The position numbers were made by a program, and so were the translations under genes. A stretch of DNA of 64,000 bases from positions 217,107 through 281,106 of the forward strand of contig CAJNOJ010000098.1 of assembly GCA_905250025.1 (NCBI GenBank). The letters run 5' to 3'. The stretch is from Adineta ricciae. Its lineage: Eukaryota; Rotifera; Eurotatoria; Adinetida; Adinetidae. This document shows positions 48,463-59,819 of this stretch, one piece after another. The notes beneath the pieces are model-generated. The model was not told the origin of the DNA. It was given only the letters and a program-made list of their open reading frames with translations, and made no database searches. The stretch's first letter is position 1. Each line of letters begins with the position of its first letter.

Positions 48463-49843
48463 ATGATCTATCAATTGAATAGCGTTAATTATGAGTTTGT
48501 TATGAGTTTGCGAAAAACAGTACACGTTACCTATCGACGTATGACAACACCTAGCAGAACTTCACGTTATTGGCCAATACTTATTCCCATAGTTATTGTA
48601 TACTACATAATTTATATCTATACCAGAGAACAGACGATTGTATCGGAACTTGACTCGTCCTTTCATAGAGATGGGATGTATGAGCATCTAACCGGCTTGA
48701 AGATGCATCGAAAAATCAATTCAGCATCTGGATCAATTGTCAGATCAGATCATCGGTAAGCACTCGATTGAAAAACAAACGATATGTGTATTCCTCTCTA
48801 TTCAGAGATCCATCACATACAAAGTTCTCTTCTGACGTACGTTCACATTATTCTTTCATTGATCTTGACGATCTCGATGTTAACATCACCATTCTCAACG
48901 AAGAATACCGACCTTCCTCTGACGTAAAAGTCAATTTATCATTTCCAAATACTCATCGATTTTCGCACATCTTAAATCTCAAAGGTGACTCTTCAACTAT
49001 TATTTACAATCGAATACCACACAGTTATGATCATACAATGCGAGTTTTACTCGAACAAGTATCGACACTGCATTCATTCAGTTATATTTCCAGTCAAATC
49101 TCGCGTCCATACACATACAATCAATCCTCGTTGACTCGTATTGCCCAATCCTTAACTCAACATAAATTCGATCGGTTAATCTACGACCGTTCAATCTACT
49201 TCTTTGATTTCTATCATTTAAAGTTACCTTCACAGCCAATTTGGATCAATCTCGTTCGCGATCCCATCTCTCGTCTGACATCTGAATTTCATGCAGCACG
49301 TGAGCAGTGCCGCATAAAAAATCGTTGTCTCGTTCCCGAACAAACAGTGAATGATACACTCGATACTTGTGTTTCAAAATGGCCACCCGTAAAATGTCTT
49401 TCAGCAGAATTCGGTGTGTCGCAGATGGTTCTATTCTTCTGTGGGCTAAACCGCACAAACGAATGTCAAATGAATTCAACTTTTGCATTGCAGCAAGCGA
49501 AGGACAATATTGAATATTATTATACAGTGGTTGGCGTTGCTGAAGCATTCTACAAATTTCTCTACGTTCTCGGTAGGTGATTTTCGAGCACGTCACAATG
49601 AACAACATTCTTCTGTTTCTAGAAAAACTCCTTCCCGAATATTTTCAACTTGCTCGTCTTCTGTTCATGAATACTCGAAGTTCCGATCATCTCATCGACG
49701 AAAGAGATACGAATGTGCCCTTACCAAATGGCAAAACAAGGAATATTCTCAAACTATTACTTCGTGACGAATATGAATTGTATGATTATATCCGAATACG
49801 TTTTTATGATCAATACAGAATATTAACCGACACAGAATGGTAA
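48463..49843 (+). CDS. HS2ST/UST-family type II membrane sulfotransferase-like protein
   Basis: Exons 48463-48755, 48806-49572 and 49623-49843 join to 426 residues. A short cytosolic N-terminus precedes one membrane segment (YWPILIPIVIVYYIIYIY), as in Golgi enzymes. The fold markers of the uronosyl 2-O-sulfotransferase group are visible: IIYNRIPHS, PIWINLVRDPISRLTSEF (3'-phosphate binding) and MVLFFCG before a Cys, then AKDNIEYYYTVVGV. The PAPS-binding loop VPKT(A/G)S is replaced by IPHSYDHT. The catalytic YHGHVSYLDF of HS2ST aligns with YDRSIYFFDF, so the key Lys and both His are absent. Family membership is secure; activity is doubtful. A downstream Met at 48502 could also start it. Confidence 0.8.
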
Positions 49844-50036
49844 TTAGGCGAATAAGCAACGCATCATTCAATGACAGCTCCCGATAAACATGATCAAGAA
49901 AAGTCATGATGTTTTGATGATGTCATTGATATTTTTCTTCCTAGGAAAATGAAGAATATGTGGAATAGACGAAATATGTAAATATTTAATCGAAACGAGA
50001 AAAAATAAACATAACAAATAAATTGAGAAAAAGACT

Positions 50037-51421
50037 TTATTCAATACCAAAACGTTTTTCGCCGCACTCGCAGCAAAATTTCGCTCGTTCGGTAGGAAAA
50101 GCTTCGCCACATTCATGACAATGTTTTGCTAACGTCGGTCCACGTGGTATTTGCGTCTCGTGGTGTTGATAATCATTGTCATTATTTGTTTGTGATGGGC
50201 GTAGATTTGCCTTCAACGCTCGAGTCTTCATTTCGGCTATATGTTGTTGATAATAAGATGTCGACTCGTTTTTCGATTGTTCAAGGTCAACAGTTCGATT
50301 TGGACGACGCATACCTCGTAAGTAGTTCCCTGTTGTATTACGTGCTTTTATTAAACGAGGATTATGAAAATTTGATGAAGAACCATTGGAATGCGTTTTC
50401 ATTGGCTAGGATATGATTAATTTAACGAGAAAAGACTTCTTTTTATAGAAAAATGATAATTACCTCCTGAAAAGTAGGACGTCTATAAGCGTTTGAATTT
50501 ACTGTCGGCTTTCTATACTCCTTTTCCTCGTTGATTCTGAAAATATACAGTAGAGTCAATGAATCAATCAATCAAAAGCTCAGATATACTTTTGAGGTCT
50601 TCGTGTGACTAATTTGGAAGGTGCAGAGTTGATCTGATGTTCAATATTATTGACTCGTTCTGATCGACCGTTATTTCTCGGTGGTGTGTGGACGTTATGC
50701 GTCGCTGTAACGGTTGAATGCGCTTGTTTACGTTTATGTTGAGCTTCACAACTAAAAATAAAACTTCGAATGAAGAAGAACATCGTTCGTCTTATTTTAC
50801 AATGGAATGTGTCTTTCTGCGGAAAATTTGTTAAAATGACGATGGCAATATTCACATTCGATATAATCGGATGGAGCTTGGGAAGGAATTTGCTTTGGTA
50901 GAGGTGCATCATTTTCAATGGCTTGTGTGACTTGTCGAGCTTGGCGGATAGTACGAACAAGTTCATTGTGTCCTTCTCGCCAGTTAGTTGTCTTGTTCTT
51001 TGAATTGTCGACTTTCGGTTGTCGACCATTTTTATAAAACTAGCAGTTCCTTAAACATTATTCAAAAGAATTTTCAATGTATTTGGCATCTCCAACCTGT
51101 GTTGTTTCTCTCGTGGCTTTGTATGGCACGTCAGAATCAGTCGCACGCTGTTTGCCAGTATCAAAAGTCTTGCGAGGTTGCTTTTGTAAAGCGTTTTTAC
51201 ATACCGTTTGATGTCTCCTCTAGAAATACGAAATTCTATGGTAAACAAACGCATTACTTTCATCCTACTAATGATTCACTATTGAAACTTCTTCCACATG
51301 TCGAACATGGATACGTTTGAACGTTGGCATAGACAGGAATTGTCTGACTTTCGGATACTTGTCCAACATCTTCATCATAATCGTTTGTCTCAGAATCGTA
51401 TGTCTCATCATTAGTGTCCAT
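50037..51421 (-). CDS. ZC2HC1 (FAM164)-like C2HC zinc-finger protein
   Basis: The start at 51421 gives an acidic N-terminus (MDTNDETYDSETNDYDED) and then a first C2HC finger: YPCSTCGRSFNSES, spliced to RHQTVC. A second finger reads CEYCHRHFNKFSAERHIPFCEAQHKR after splicing near 50800. The two spaced C2HC fingers are the ZC2HC1A/B signature. The middle is basic and low complexity. The C-terminus has an additional Cys-rich ribbon (CHECGEAFPTERAKFCCECGEKRF) ending at a TAA at 50037-50039. Function in animals is poorly known. It is divergent to the cysteine synthase gene, 412 nt apart. Confidence 0.8.
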
Positions 51422-51833
51422 GACGTTGCATGACACCGAACTTTGTCGTCGATTATTTTACTTTACTTTGTTTGTCTTACGTACCAGTGTGTTTAAACTC
51501 TTCTGAAGTGTATTATTCCAACGAGTCATTCTTCTCACTCTCTCTCACGCACACACACTTTCGTTTTTTCTCGCTCATGTAAAGTGTATACTAAATTCAA
51601 AAGATTTAACAACATCTTCAGCTCGCATTTTCATGTAGATGTCTCCTGTGTACGAGCATGGACCAGAAACCGAACTACTATCTTATTTGAAAATCAGATC
51701 TACCAATTGGAACTAGTCTATACCCATCACGTACTAGACTATGTCTATCACGTCGTGATGGTATGACGAAGGCGAAATATTTCGAGCAATTGATATTTGA
51801 TTTCAAGGTTTAACAGTTGGTGGAAAGCAAAAC
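51422..51833. promoter_or_regulatory. Divergent promoter region ZC2HC1 / cysteine synthase
   Basis: 412 nt between the opposing start codons. CT- and CA-rich stretches lie near 51535-51560. No exon is supported. Confidence 0.35.
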
Positions 51834-53526
51834 ATGTTGACAAGTACAGTCATCCATCAAAGTCGACGAAGTCTATCGAAAAATGTAAGAGTTTTTTAGA
51901 GGAACATGGCGATAATCGAATGATTTTGGTGTAGGCTTCAGTCGTGGCACGAATATTAGAAGGATTTCGTGGCACAGTTGGAAAGTAAGATTGAATCATG
52001 TCTTCTATTCATGCTCATTGCTGAACGTTCGAATTTTAGTACACCCTTGATTCGATTACCGAAGTTAAGCAAAGAGACAGGTATTAGTAGTTGTAATCGC
52101 ACATCTAAATACTCAAATTTTTATCTCTAGGATGTAATATTCTTGTAAAAGCTGAATATCTCAATCCGGGTGGTTCAATTAAAGATCGTGCTGCTTTCTT
52201 CTTAATTCAAGACGCACTCGATAAAAGTATGCATGTTATTGTTAGCATAGATTCTCCGAATTTAATGATAATCTAGTTTAGATTTAATCAAAGATGGTGC
52301 GACAATTGTAGAAGGTACAGCTGGAAACACGGGAATTGGTTTAGCACATATATGCAATGCACTGGGTTTTAAATGTGTGATTTTCATGCCAGACAATCAA
52401 TCGAAGGTAGGTTGAAGAAGAACATTGGATTTCAAGAAAGATTTCATTCACGTCTTTTGTCAAGGAAAAGATCGATTTACTTCGATTATTAGGCGCAAAA
52501 GTGACCACAGTTCCTGTTGTAGCATTCACAGACCCAAACAACTACAATCATCAGGTATGAAGGTATTCTACAGAAGAACATATCAATAACTTTTTTTTCA
52601 CTTTTAAGGCGAAACGATACGCAGACGAATGTGACAATGCTTTATGGACGAATCAGTTTGATAATCGAGCAAACCGTCAAGGTCATTATGTTTCAACCGG
52701 GCCTGAAATTTGGGCACAAACTAGTAAATATGTATTCTTGTCAATCGATGCAAACACATCATTTTGTAGACGGTAAAGTCGATGCTGTTGTCATGAGTAC
52801 TGGCACTGGTGGGACATTGGCTGGCATTTCAATGTACTTAAAGGAGAAAAATAAGAATATTCGAACAGTTCTTGCTGATCCACCGGTATGCGAACAGATG
52901 TTTTTGATGAAATGCCTTTTTATAGATCTATATTCAGGGTAGTGTTCTGTATCATTACATAAAATCTGGCAAACTCGACCGAACAGATGGATCATCGATA
53001 ACTGAAGGCTTGAATATACTTGGAAAAGACTTGAACCTGTGTGAGGATAACTATTTCTGTAGGAATTGGTCAAGGACGTGTGACACAAAATTTACAAGAT
53101 GCGCCAATTGATGAATCGTTATTTATAAGTGATCAAGATTCTGTCAATATGGTAGATTAGCTAAAGCATATCTACTCGAATTCATTTCTATCTCGGTAGG
53201 TTTATAAACTTCTATGTGAAGAAGGTTTTTTCGTTGGTGCATCATCAGGCCTGAACGTTGCTGCTGCTGTTGAATTAAGTAAATCAATGCCGAAAGGGTC
53301 AAATATTGTTACCTGTATTTGTGATAACGGACAGGTAAACAACGAGAGAAACCACGCTGCAATTCATCTGTTTTACCTTTAGAAATACTACAATCGTCTG
53401 TTCAACAAAGCCGAACTATCCAAACGAGGTATGACAAACATTTCCATCCAATTTCATGTCGAACATTCTATTCATTTAGGTTTACTCGAGCGTATACCAG
53501 CACCTTATCAAAAGATCATTCCTTAA
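51834..53526 (+). CDS. Cysteine synthase / CBS-family PLP enzyme
   Basis: It probably makes cysteine from O-acetyl- or O-phospho-serine and sulfide, or a related beta-replacement. About eleven short exons join. The N-terminus ([17 protein letters not shown]) is basic and could be a mitochondrial leader. The core shows [23 protein letters not shown] with the PLP Lys about residue 65, [29 protein letters not shown] with TGPEIW, the phosphate loop [10 protein letters not shown], then [13 protein letters not shown]. It ends [14 protein letters not shown]. No CBS haem region or C-terminal CBS pair is present, so it is not animal cystathionine beta-synthase. The QF-N-AN-HY and TGPEIW block resembles the fungal/bacterial cysteine synthase type. 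Confidence 0.88.
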
Positions 53527-53673
53527 CTAAACATTCTTTTTTTTAAATTTTCTCACTGCCCGAAATTGTGCGCTTTTCTTCTTATTTATTCATTCATTCA
53601 TTCATTTACAAATAGACAAAGAGATACTGCTAACATTGATTAATCTCGAGTCTTGATCTTTTAGAATGAAAAA

Positions 53674-56361
53674 ATGATGATATATCGAGCAAATGATTAC
53701 AAAATTAAATGGTTATTATGCGGTTTAGTGTTAGGAATAGTCACAACTCTTTTTCTACCTAAGCTACTACTGACAAACCAAGTCACATTGAACACAAATC
53801 TTGAATACTCGAACACGAATATCGAACGTCGATTTGCTCAATACTCAAAGTGGCCGATATTCTTGTCTGATCTGTCCTATGACATCGTAAGAAGAAATTC
53901 GTTTTTGATTGACATCATAGACAACCTTCCTCATTAGAATGCGTGGCGTTCACGCTGTTGGCTGAACCAAAAGACTTTACCGACTGAAAATTCCGATCAA
54001 TATTACAAGACTAATTATACGAAGTACTCAGTTTGTCAGTAAGGGAATCCGTGCACGAAATCATGTTTTGACAATGCGTTGGTCTATAGGAAAGTCATTG
54101 GTGAGATAAAATCTATCTATGATATCAAAACAAAAGTCGCAGAAGTACAATATCCATCGGCGTTTGCGGAAAAAATAAAAAAAATTTTTAACAATGACGA
54201 AGATCTGTACGCGAAAGCACTGAAACAGGTTCAAACATACTGTCAAACACTTGCATAACGTCTTCTTCTTCGTTATCCTGTCTAGGAACTTCATTTTGTA
54301 ATTAACAAGTATTCATTTGAACATACAGTTTACAATCCACTCCGTGGTCGTCGTCCTGTACAACAACCTGAAGTACCGATAGATCAATAGTGAGATGAAC
54401 ATTGCTTTTTCATCGAACTTTTCATTTGGATCATTGCAGTCTCAAAGAAACCATGAACAAAACTAGTCAATCTTGTGATTTATGTAATTATCAAAAGTAA
54501 ATTCTTCGAGTTTGTCAAATTTCGAACAAATATTTTCGCTTTCTACAATGAACAGTATGACAGCGATGGATAGTCTTGGTCGAATGGAGAACCGATATGC
54601 TTATTCAGCTGCTAATGCATTTAAATTCGATCAATGGCATTCGATGTTCATGCCTCGAGAACACGATGTCACCAAGCTCACTTTCGAACAACTAAAAGAT
54701 GTGTACACATTAGCATGGAAATGGTAAGTCAAGATTTATAATCATTTACATCGATTTTACTCTGTGTAAACAAAGATATCTAGATAAGCCCACTATCGAA
54801 AGGTAAAAGTGTATTAACCGACTCGTATTGCTTCTTTCGACTAGAATGCTCTGTTTGTTTGTGAAAATTGTCTCTTGTTTGTTTATAGGATCCGTGCTGT
54901 TCATAAACAATCACCTGCTCATCGTTTTCCCACATTACTTTGGGATAGTCTTCCACATGGAGGAGCCTCACAAGTGCATCCACATATTCACACCACAGTT
55001 CATTCAGATCATTATTATGGTACGGAAAAAAAAAGAACAAAATAATTCAGGATTTTGTTTTTCAAATTTTTTTTTTTGAAAAAACACAACAGGTCAATTC
55101 GAATCAATACGTTCAACAGCGGAGCAGTATTATCGTGATTATAAAAGTGTCGAAGGACATCAACAAACGAACTATTTCCGCGCATTACAAGATGTTCATG
55201 CTGCATTGAATCTATCGCTATCATTGGGCGGTATAACGGTGTTTACACCTATTGTAAGTCATCAATAATCGTGACAACTCGTTGCCGATCAGAGAGAATA
55301 TTCGGTTCACTATCCGAACGTTGTTTCGGATGATATCGACTTGACGTTGAAGGTTCAATCAGACTCGTTGTATTCAGATTCAAATTGACATTGGACTGTT
55401 GAGTATTACTGAGAATTCGTCGAATGTGACAAAGATCGTTGTAGAGCAGTGTTAATTGTTCGGTTAAATCCATATTATCCTCGCGAATATGCTTCTAAAA
55501 AAGATGTACAAAACTTGCTCGACATATGTTTGATTATTGCACTCAGATAACAGACGAAATTCAAGCATATGTCACACATGTTTGTCCGTAATGAATAGAA
55601 ACTCAGTACGTACTAATTGTTCTTGAATTTGTAGGAATACAGAGGGAAGATTTTGATCAATTGCTTTGCTTGTCTCAGCCATTTGTTTAGATATGTCTTA
55701 TTCTGATTTGTCGCAATGCATGATTTTCACCTCGTCTTCTTTATGCCCCAATTGATACGCACATCTCCGTATATACATCGATATCTAATAATATTTTGTC
55801 ACGTCTCGTCTGTACACTCTCGTAGTATATCGTCGCGTTTTTTTTCTTCTTCTTCTTTCATATGTTTCGCGAGGACATAAAACACAGAAGATGAGAACGA
55901 TGTCGACAACGACAATAAAGAAAGAACACGACAGATTGTATCATTCTTCAGCTTACTACGTGGCCTCTTCTCCATCAATGTATTATTTTTAGACATCAAG
56001 AAAAGAATACGACATTGTTGTCCTGGCAGAGAACTTCGATGAACGACTCATTGAAGTTATCTACACAATTCTTCAAGGTATATCATTCCTTACGCCGAAT
56101 TTGCCTTCTGAGATGATCCATCTAGGTTATTTCATCAAACTCAAACAGTACTCTTTCTCGTCATGTCTGTATTTACAACCATTGTCTTCAAAGACCGATG
56201 ATCAGGGCTCTACACCGGTTTATTTTCGCATCATTCCACGTGGCCAAGCATCTAGTTTGTTATCGGAAGTTTCAAGTTTAGACTTACTTTCAATTTACAA
56301 TGTTAACACACTCCCTTCAAATCTCTTCGCTGAAGTTGCAACATGGTTTAAACCAAAATAA
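53674..56361 (+). CDS. Membrane-anchored GALT/HIT-superfamily protein
   Basis: Ten exons (53674-53886, 53938-54038, 54090-54228, 54286-54389, 54440-54496, 54556-54723, 54889-55019, 55093-55253, 55993-56077, 56126-56361) join in phase to 464 residues. The N-terminus has one membrane segment (about WLLCGLVLGIVTTLFLP), predicting a type II orientation. The domain resembles galactose-1-phosphate uridylyltransferase: YNPLRGRRP, a Cys pair CDLC, then MTAMDSLGRMENRYAYS, and HGGASQVHPHIHTTV, which holds the nucleotidyl-transfer His triad type of motif. The tail reads VYFRIIPRGQ and YNVNTLP. A membrane-anchored form is not the standard GALT. Substrate is unknown. The 739 nt intron 8 contains another gene on the opposite strand. 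Confidence 0.75.
55249..55682 (-). CDS. Small gene nested antisense in the GALT-like gene
   Basis: Two exons (55614-55682 and 55249-55494) join in phase to 104 residues: MAETSKAIDQNLPSVFLQIQ, then KHIREDNMDLTEQLTLLYND, then a polar Ser-rich tail ending IIDDLQ. The first half is predicted coiled coil. The intron is 119 nt with a GTACGT donor. It lies in intron 8 of the GALT-like gene, and its last codons (55249-55253) overlap the end of that gene's exon 8. The family is not recognised. Confidence 0.6.
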
Positions 56362-56995
56362 TATCTTCTTCTTGCAATCGTCTTTGTCGATTATTTAATC
56401 ATGACAGTCTTGTTATTTTACATTGTTAACAATTTTTGTTTTTTATTCAAACACTCAGAAAATAAATTCTTACACATCAGTTATGACAAACATAATGAAC
56501 AGATTTCCTCCATGATGATAAGCTTCGTTAAGTCTTATCCGGGAGGCAGTTTGTCGCAATCTACTCGCATTCTTTTTCGCACTCCAAACACGTTTAATTA
56601 TGTATTAGTTTGACTACACAACAGAATGTTTTTTTCATCCCTGGTAAAAATAAATTCCACGGCAAACTAAGCAAAGATTGAAAGAAGCACGATAGTTCCG
56701 TGACATTAAATATATCTGAAAGCAGTTGTCATTTATCAATACATCTAGATTATTCGTAACAAATAGGAGTGTATCATTCTTGAAGAGAGCATTGTTTTTC
56801 TTCTAACACAGAAAGCTTGGTCGTTCCTTTGAATTTACGTCAGTTTGACACGTTATTTCTTTCTTTTCTCCTTTCTTTTTTCTTTCTCGACACAGAGTGT
56901 AAAGGTTTCTTTCTATTCTCTCCAAACGTGCATTCAGAACCACGACTTTGAAGCTATTCAGGAGGTGCATTCTCGAACGAACACGACGATAAATA
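56362..56995. other. Intergenic, mostly 3' UTR and upstream region
   Basis: About 630 nt. An open frame at 56401-56613 is probably 3' UTR sequence, and an AATAAA lies near 56647. Pyrimidine-rich sequence precedes the nuclear receptor start. Confidence 0.45.
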
Positions 56996-58200
56996 ATGGA
57001 ACAGCAACCGACGACAACATCTCAAGCCTGTAAAATATGCAGTGCGCCGGCGAATTTCACAAATTTCGGAGCCATTTCCTGTTCATCGTGTAAGATGTTT
57101 TTCAAACGAAACGCTGAATCAAAACAGGTCTGGCTGAGAGAACGATTATATAGTCATCTGCTATTTTTCGATTGGTTTTTAAGGATTCTTTTCAATGTGA
57201 TCTAAAAAACAAGTGTGATATTAATATTCACAGTCGACGGGCATGTCCCGCCTGTCGACTAAAGAAGTGTTTCGCCGTAGGGATGCAGATCGAGCTGATA
57301 CGTGGCTCGAGGTTGAGAAAAAACGTGAAGCGCCGGCACAACACTGACAACATAGAGTTAAAATTACCCAACTGGAAACAAAATACTAATCTATCATCAC
57401 AAGTAAGTAATCGCGCATTTATTTCAAATACAAACACGCATTTTCTTTAGTTACCAACAGTAAATTTATTACGTTCAGATCAGTCGACGTTGACAACGAA
57501 CCAATGGACTCTTCTTTCGAATTTACTTCACTGTTACGACGAATACAGTGGAGTTGAGAATGCTCTACAGTTTCGGCATGAACAACGATGTTTTCCATTG
57601 AGATTACGCTACAAGTTGACATCGACGACTGAGTTTGTCACATTGAATATGACACGAATGCAGCAGATGTTCGAGAAAAATGACGATTTTCGTTCGATTA
57701 GATGTTGTGATCGCTCAATTCTTCTTCGAAATACCGTCAAAAATACTGAATGTATTGGTGCAACATTTGCATTATATCAAGCTGGACTTCTCCACGATCC
57801 TCTCTTTTATCAAACGACTGCAACGATATTCGGAGTTGATATTATGCTGAAGATTCTACACTTAATTGAAAGTTTCGATTCTGATGCAACATTTGTCAAA
57901 TTAGTTCTCGTGATTATCGCCTTCTCAACTACGAAATATACCGTTTATCCCGACTGGGCCTGCAATGAACTGACCGATTCGAAACGCATCTTACAAATTC
58001 ATGATTCTTATCTTGAAATAGCGTGGAAATACATGGTGTATAAATATACTTATCAGCAAGCTGTTCTCAGATTCTGTCATCTTCTCAAATGTTTACTGCG
58101 AGTGAATCGTACAATAGTAGAAGTTGATCAGATTCGAGAATACAAGAATATAATCGAAACCGTTGTTGAACAAACGAACAAATTCTCAATAAACAATTAG
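56996..58200 (+). CDS. Nuclear hormone receptor (NR-1)
   Basis: Three exons (56996-57127, 57184-57402, 57451-58200) give 366 residues. The DNA-binding domain starts at about residue 12: zinc finger 1 ACKICSAPANFTNFGAISC with P-box CSSCKMFFKR, and finger 2 QCDLKNKCDINIHSRRACPAC with RLKKCFAVGM. All eight zinc Cys are present. The P-box (SSCKM) differs from the usual EGCKG/A. A hinge of basic residues is followed by a divergent, all-helical ligand-binding domain (about 120-366) ending VEQTNKFSINN; no clear AF-2 motif is visible. It is a transcription factor in the nucleus with unknown ligand. Its intron positions match NR-2 downstream. Confidence 0.88.
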
Positions 58201-58448
58201 GTTGCGTTGATGGTCTTTGTTGAACTTACTTTAAGTTGTATCAATTTTTTCCTGTTGAATAAATCTGTTATACAGACTTGGCACGTGTTAACTTCATTCG
58301 TAATCAATGTGGAAAACCCAAGGGGACAAACTTCAGTTATGAGAATTGATTGTTGTTATTTTTCTCTCAAAACAAACATAGAAAAAACAAACTCGTTGAG
58401 GAAGTGCTACTTCCCTGCGTTGTATAATCAAATGTATCATTTCTTGAA

Positions 58449-59524
58449 ATGATCCTTCGTCGTACGTGGAGACGATCGTGGCATTGACAGTGAAGAGATA
58501 TTGAACTAAATTGAAAAAATATCGTCGAGCTTGTTGTTCATTGTATTCATAAACTAAGTATCGCCAAGCTAGATCAACGTAGAGATTTTAGAATTCGATA
58601 ACATACTGGAGATGACTTGCCGATTGATTTTCGTAAATGACATAGTCAAATGTTGAGAAACAGATGATGGCTAATGATAATTTCAGAAACAGGACATCGA
58701 ATTGATCAAGTCGAGTAAAGAGAGGATTAGTGCTGAACATTGCCGTTGATCGAAAGATCATCTGTGCGATTTGTGATATGCACTATTAGTGAAAAGGTGA
58801 TTAATGAGATGTATTTTGTTACACGATGAAGAAGCAGTGTTCGATCAGAGGAACATAACGAAAGAAAATACAGATTTCTCTGGAAAATCAACTGACTTTG
58901 ACGCATTAACAATGACGTTAATTCCCAAATAGTTTGAGATTTAAAACGGAATTTCGATGGTAAATTATTCTAGTTCGATAAATATCCATACACTGCTACT
59001 AGTTGTACATTTTCGTCGAATGGGTCGTCGACTTGTGGAAGTAGATCGCATTCTTCAGCAGTTAGAGTTGTTCGATCAGATTCTAGCAAGTTAATCGAAT
59101 TGAGCTAGATAAAAACGAATTGTCCGATTTCCCCTAAGATGCTGAATAGTCTTACTTGTTTGTATTGGTGATTTTTTGCATGAGGCGCATGGAATAGCTA
59201 GACTTTCATTCCGATTGCAAAACATTTGTTCAATCGATAAAATCGACGCCTTCACCGGCTCGTTGTATCGATATCACATCTATTTGCAAAAGTACATGCC
59301 AGTGGTATCTGAAAAACAAATTTCAATTCTTCACTTCGATCAGATCTCATGTTTCCTACTCGCTTGGATTCAGCATTTCGTTTGAAAAACATCTTACACG
59401 GCGGACAACAAATCACCCCAAAGTGGAAGTCCATCGTTGGTGCTGTACAAATCAGACATTGATAAGCGAAATCTTTTGATCTGCTCAATGATTTCTTCAA
59501 TTTTGCTTTCGATACGCAATTCAT
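58449..59524 (-). pseudogene. Decayed nuclear receptor
   Basis: On the minus strand from 59524, zinc finger 1 is readable (YQCLICTAPTMDFHFGVICC, P-box CPPCKMFFKR) up to a GTAGGA donor at the same place as in its neighbours. The next exon aligns with finger 2 of NR-1 (CTFANRCDIDTTSR) but then hits TGA. Just beyond, both remaining zinc Cys are altered (to Arg and Tyr) before RLNKCFAIGM, and another stop follows. The ligand-binding part is recognisable (DLAWRYLVYEYNEQQA and LVQYLFTVNATIV) with an in-frame TAA before it. Several single-base lesions make it a pseudogene. Confidence 0.75.
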
Positions 59525-59819
59525 TCATAAAAACGTGCGTTCCAAGGAGAGGAAAGACAGAGACGGTCGACTTTTATTGCACTATTTGACTGTAAAACAG
59601 AGACGACGAAGAAGAACTGTATAATTATATTCTTTTCTCTCCTTTGAATAAAAACAAGAAAAGCGAAGATGTCAAAGGTACTATTAAACGTTCTGTTCAA
59701 AACGATTAAAACTATCCACACAATGCTACTTTATTTGTACTTTTTATACTTATTTTCTTCAGCTGATTGAACGTCTGGCGTCTTTCTGATGGTTTCAGAT
59801 TGAATAAAATAAGGATTCG

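Noticed and set aside
52038-52100. Stretch resembling the internal part of 5S rRNA (ACCGAAGTTAAGCAA ... GTATTAGTAGTTG)
   Set aside because: It encodes [14 protein letters not shown] of the cysteine synthase and runs into its donor site. The rest of 5S is absent, so the likeness is short and coincidental.
54256-54258. In-frame TAA taken as the end of a 160-residue membrane protein
   Set aside because: The donor at 54229 and acceptor at 54285 join in phase to the GALT domain's N-terminal block, giving one coherent gene. The short reading remains possible as an isoform.
56401-56613. 70-codon frame after the GALT-like stop
   Set aside because: It lies in the presumed 3' UTR, has no family features and is AT-rich.
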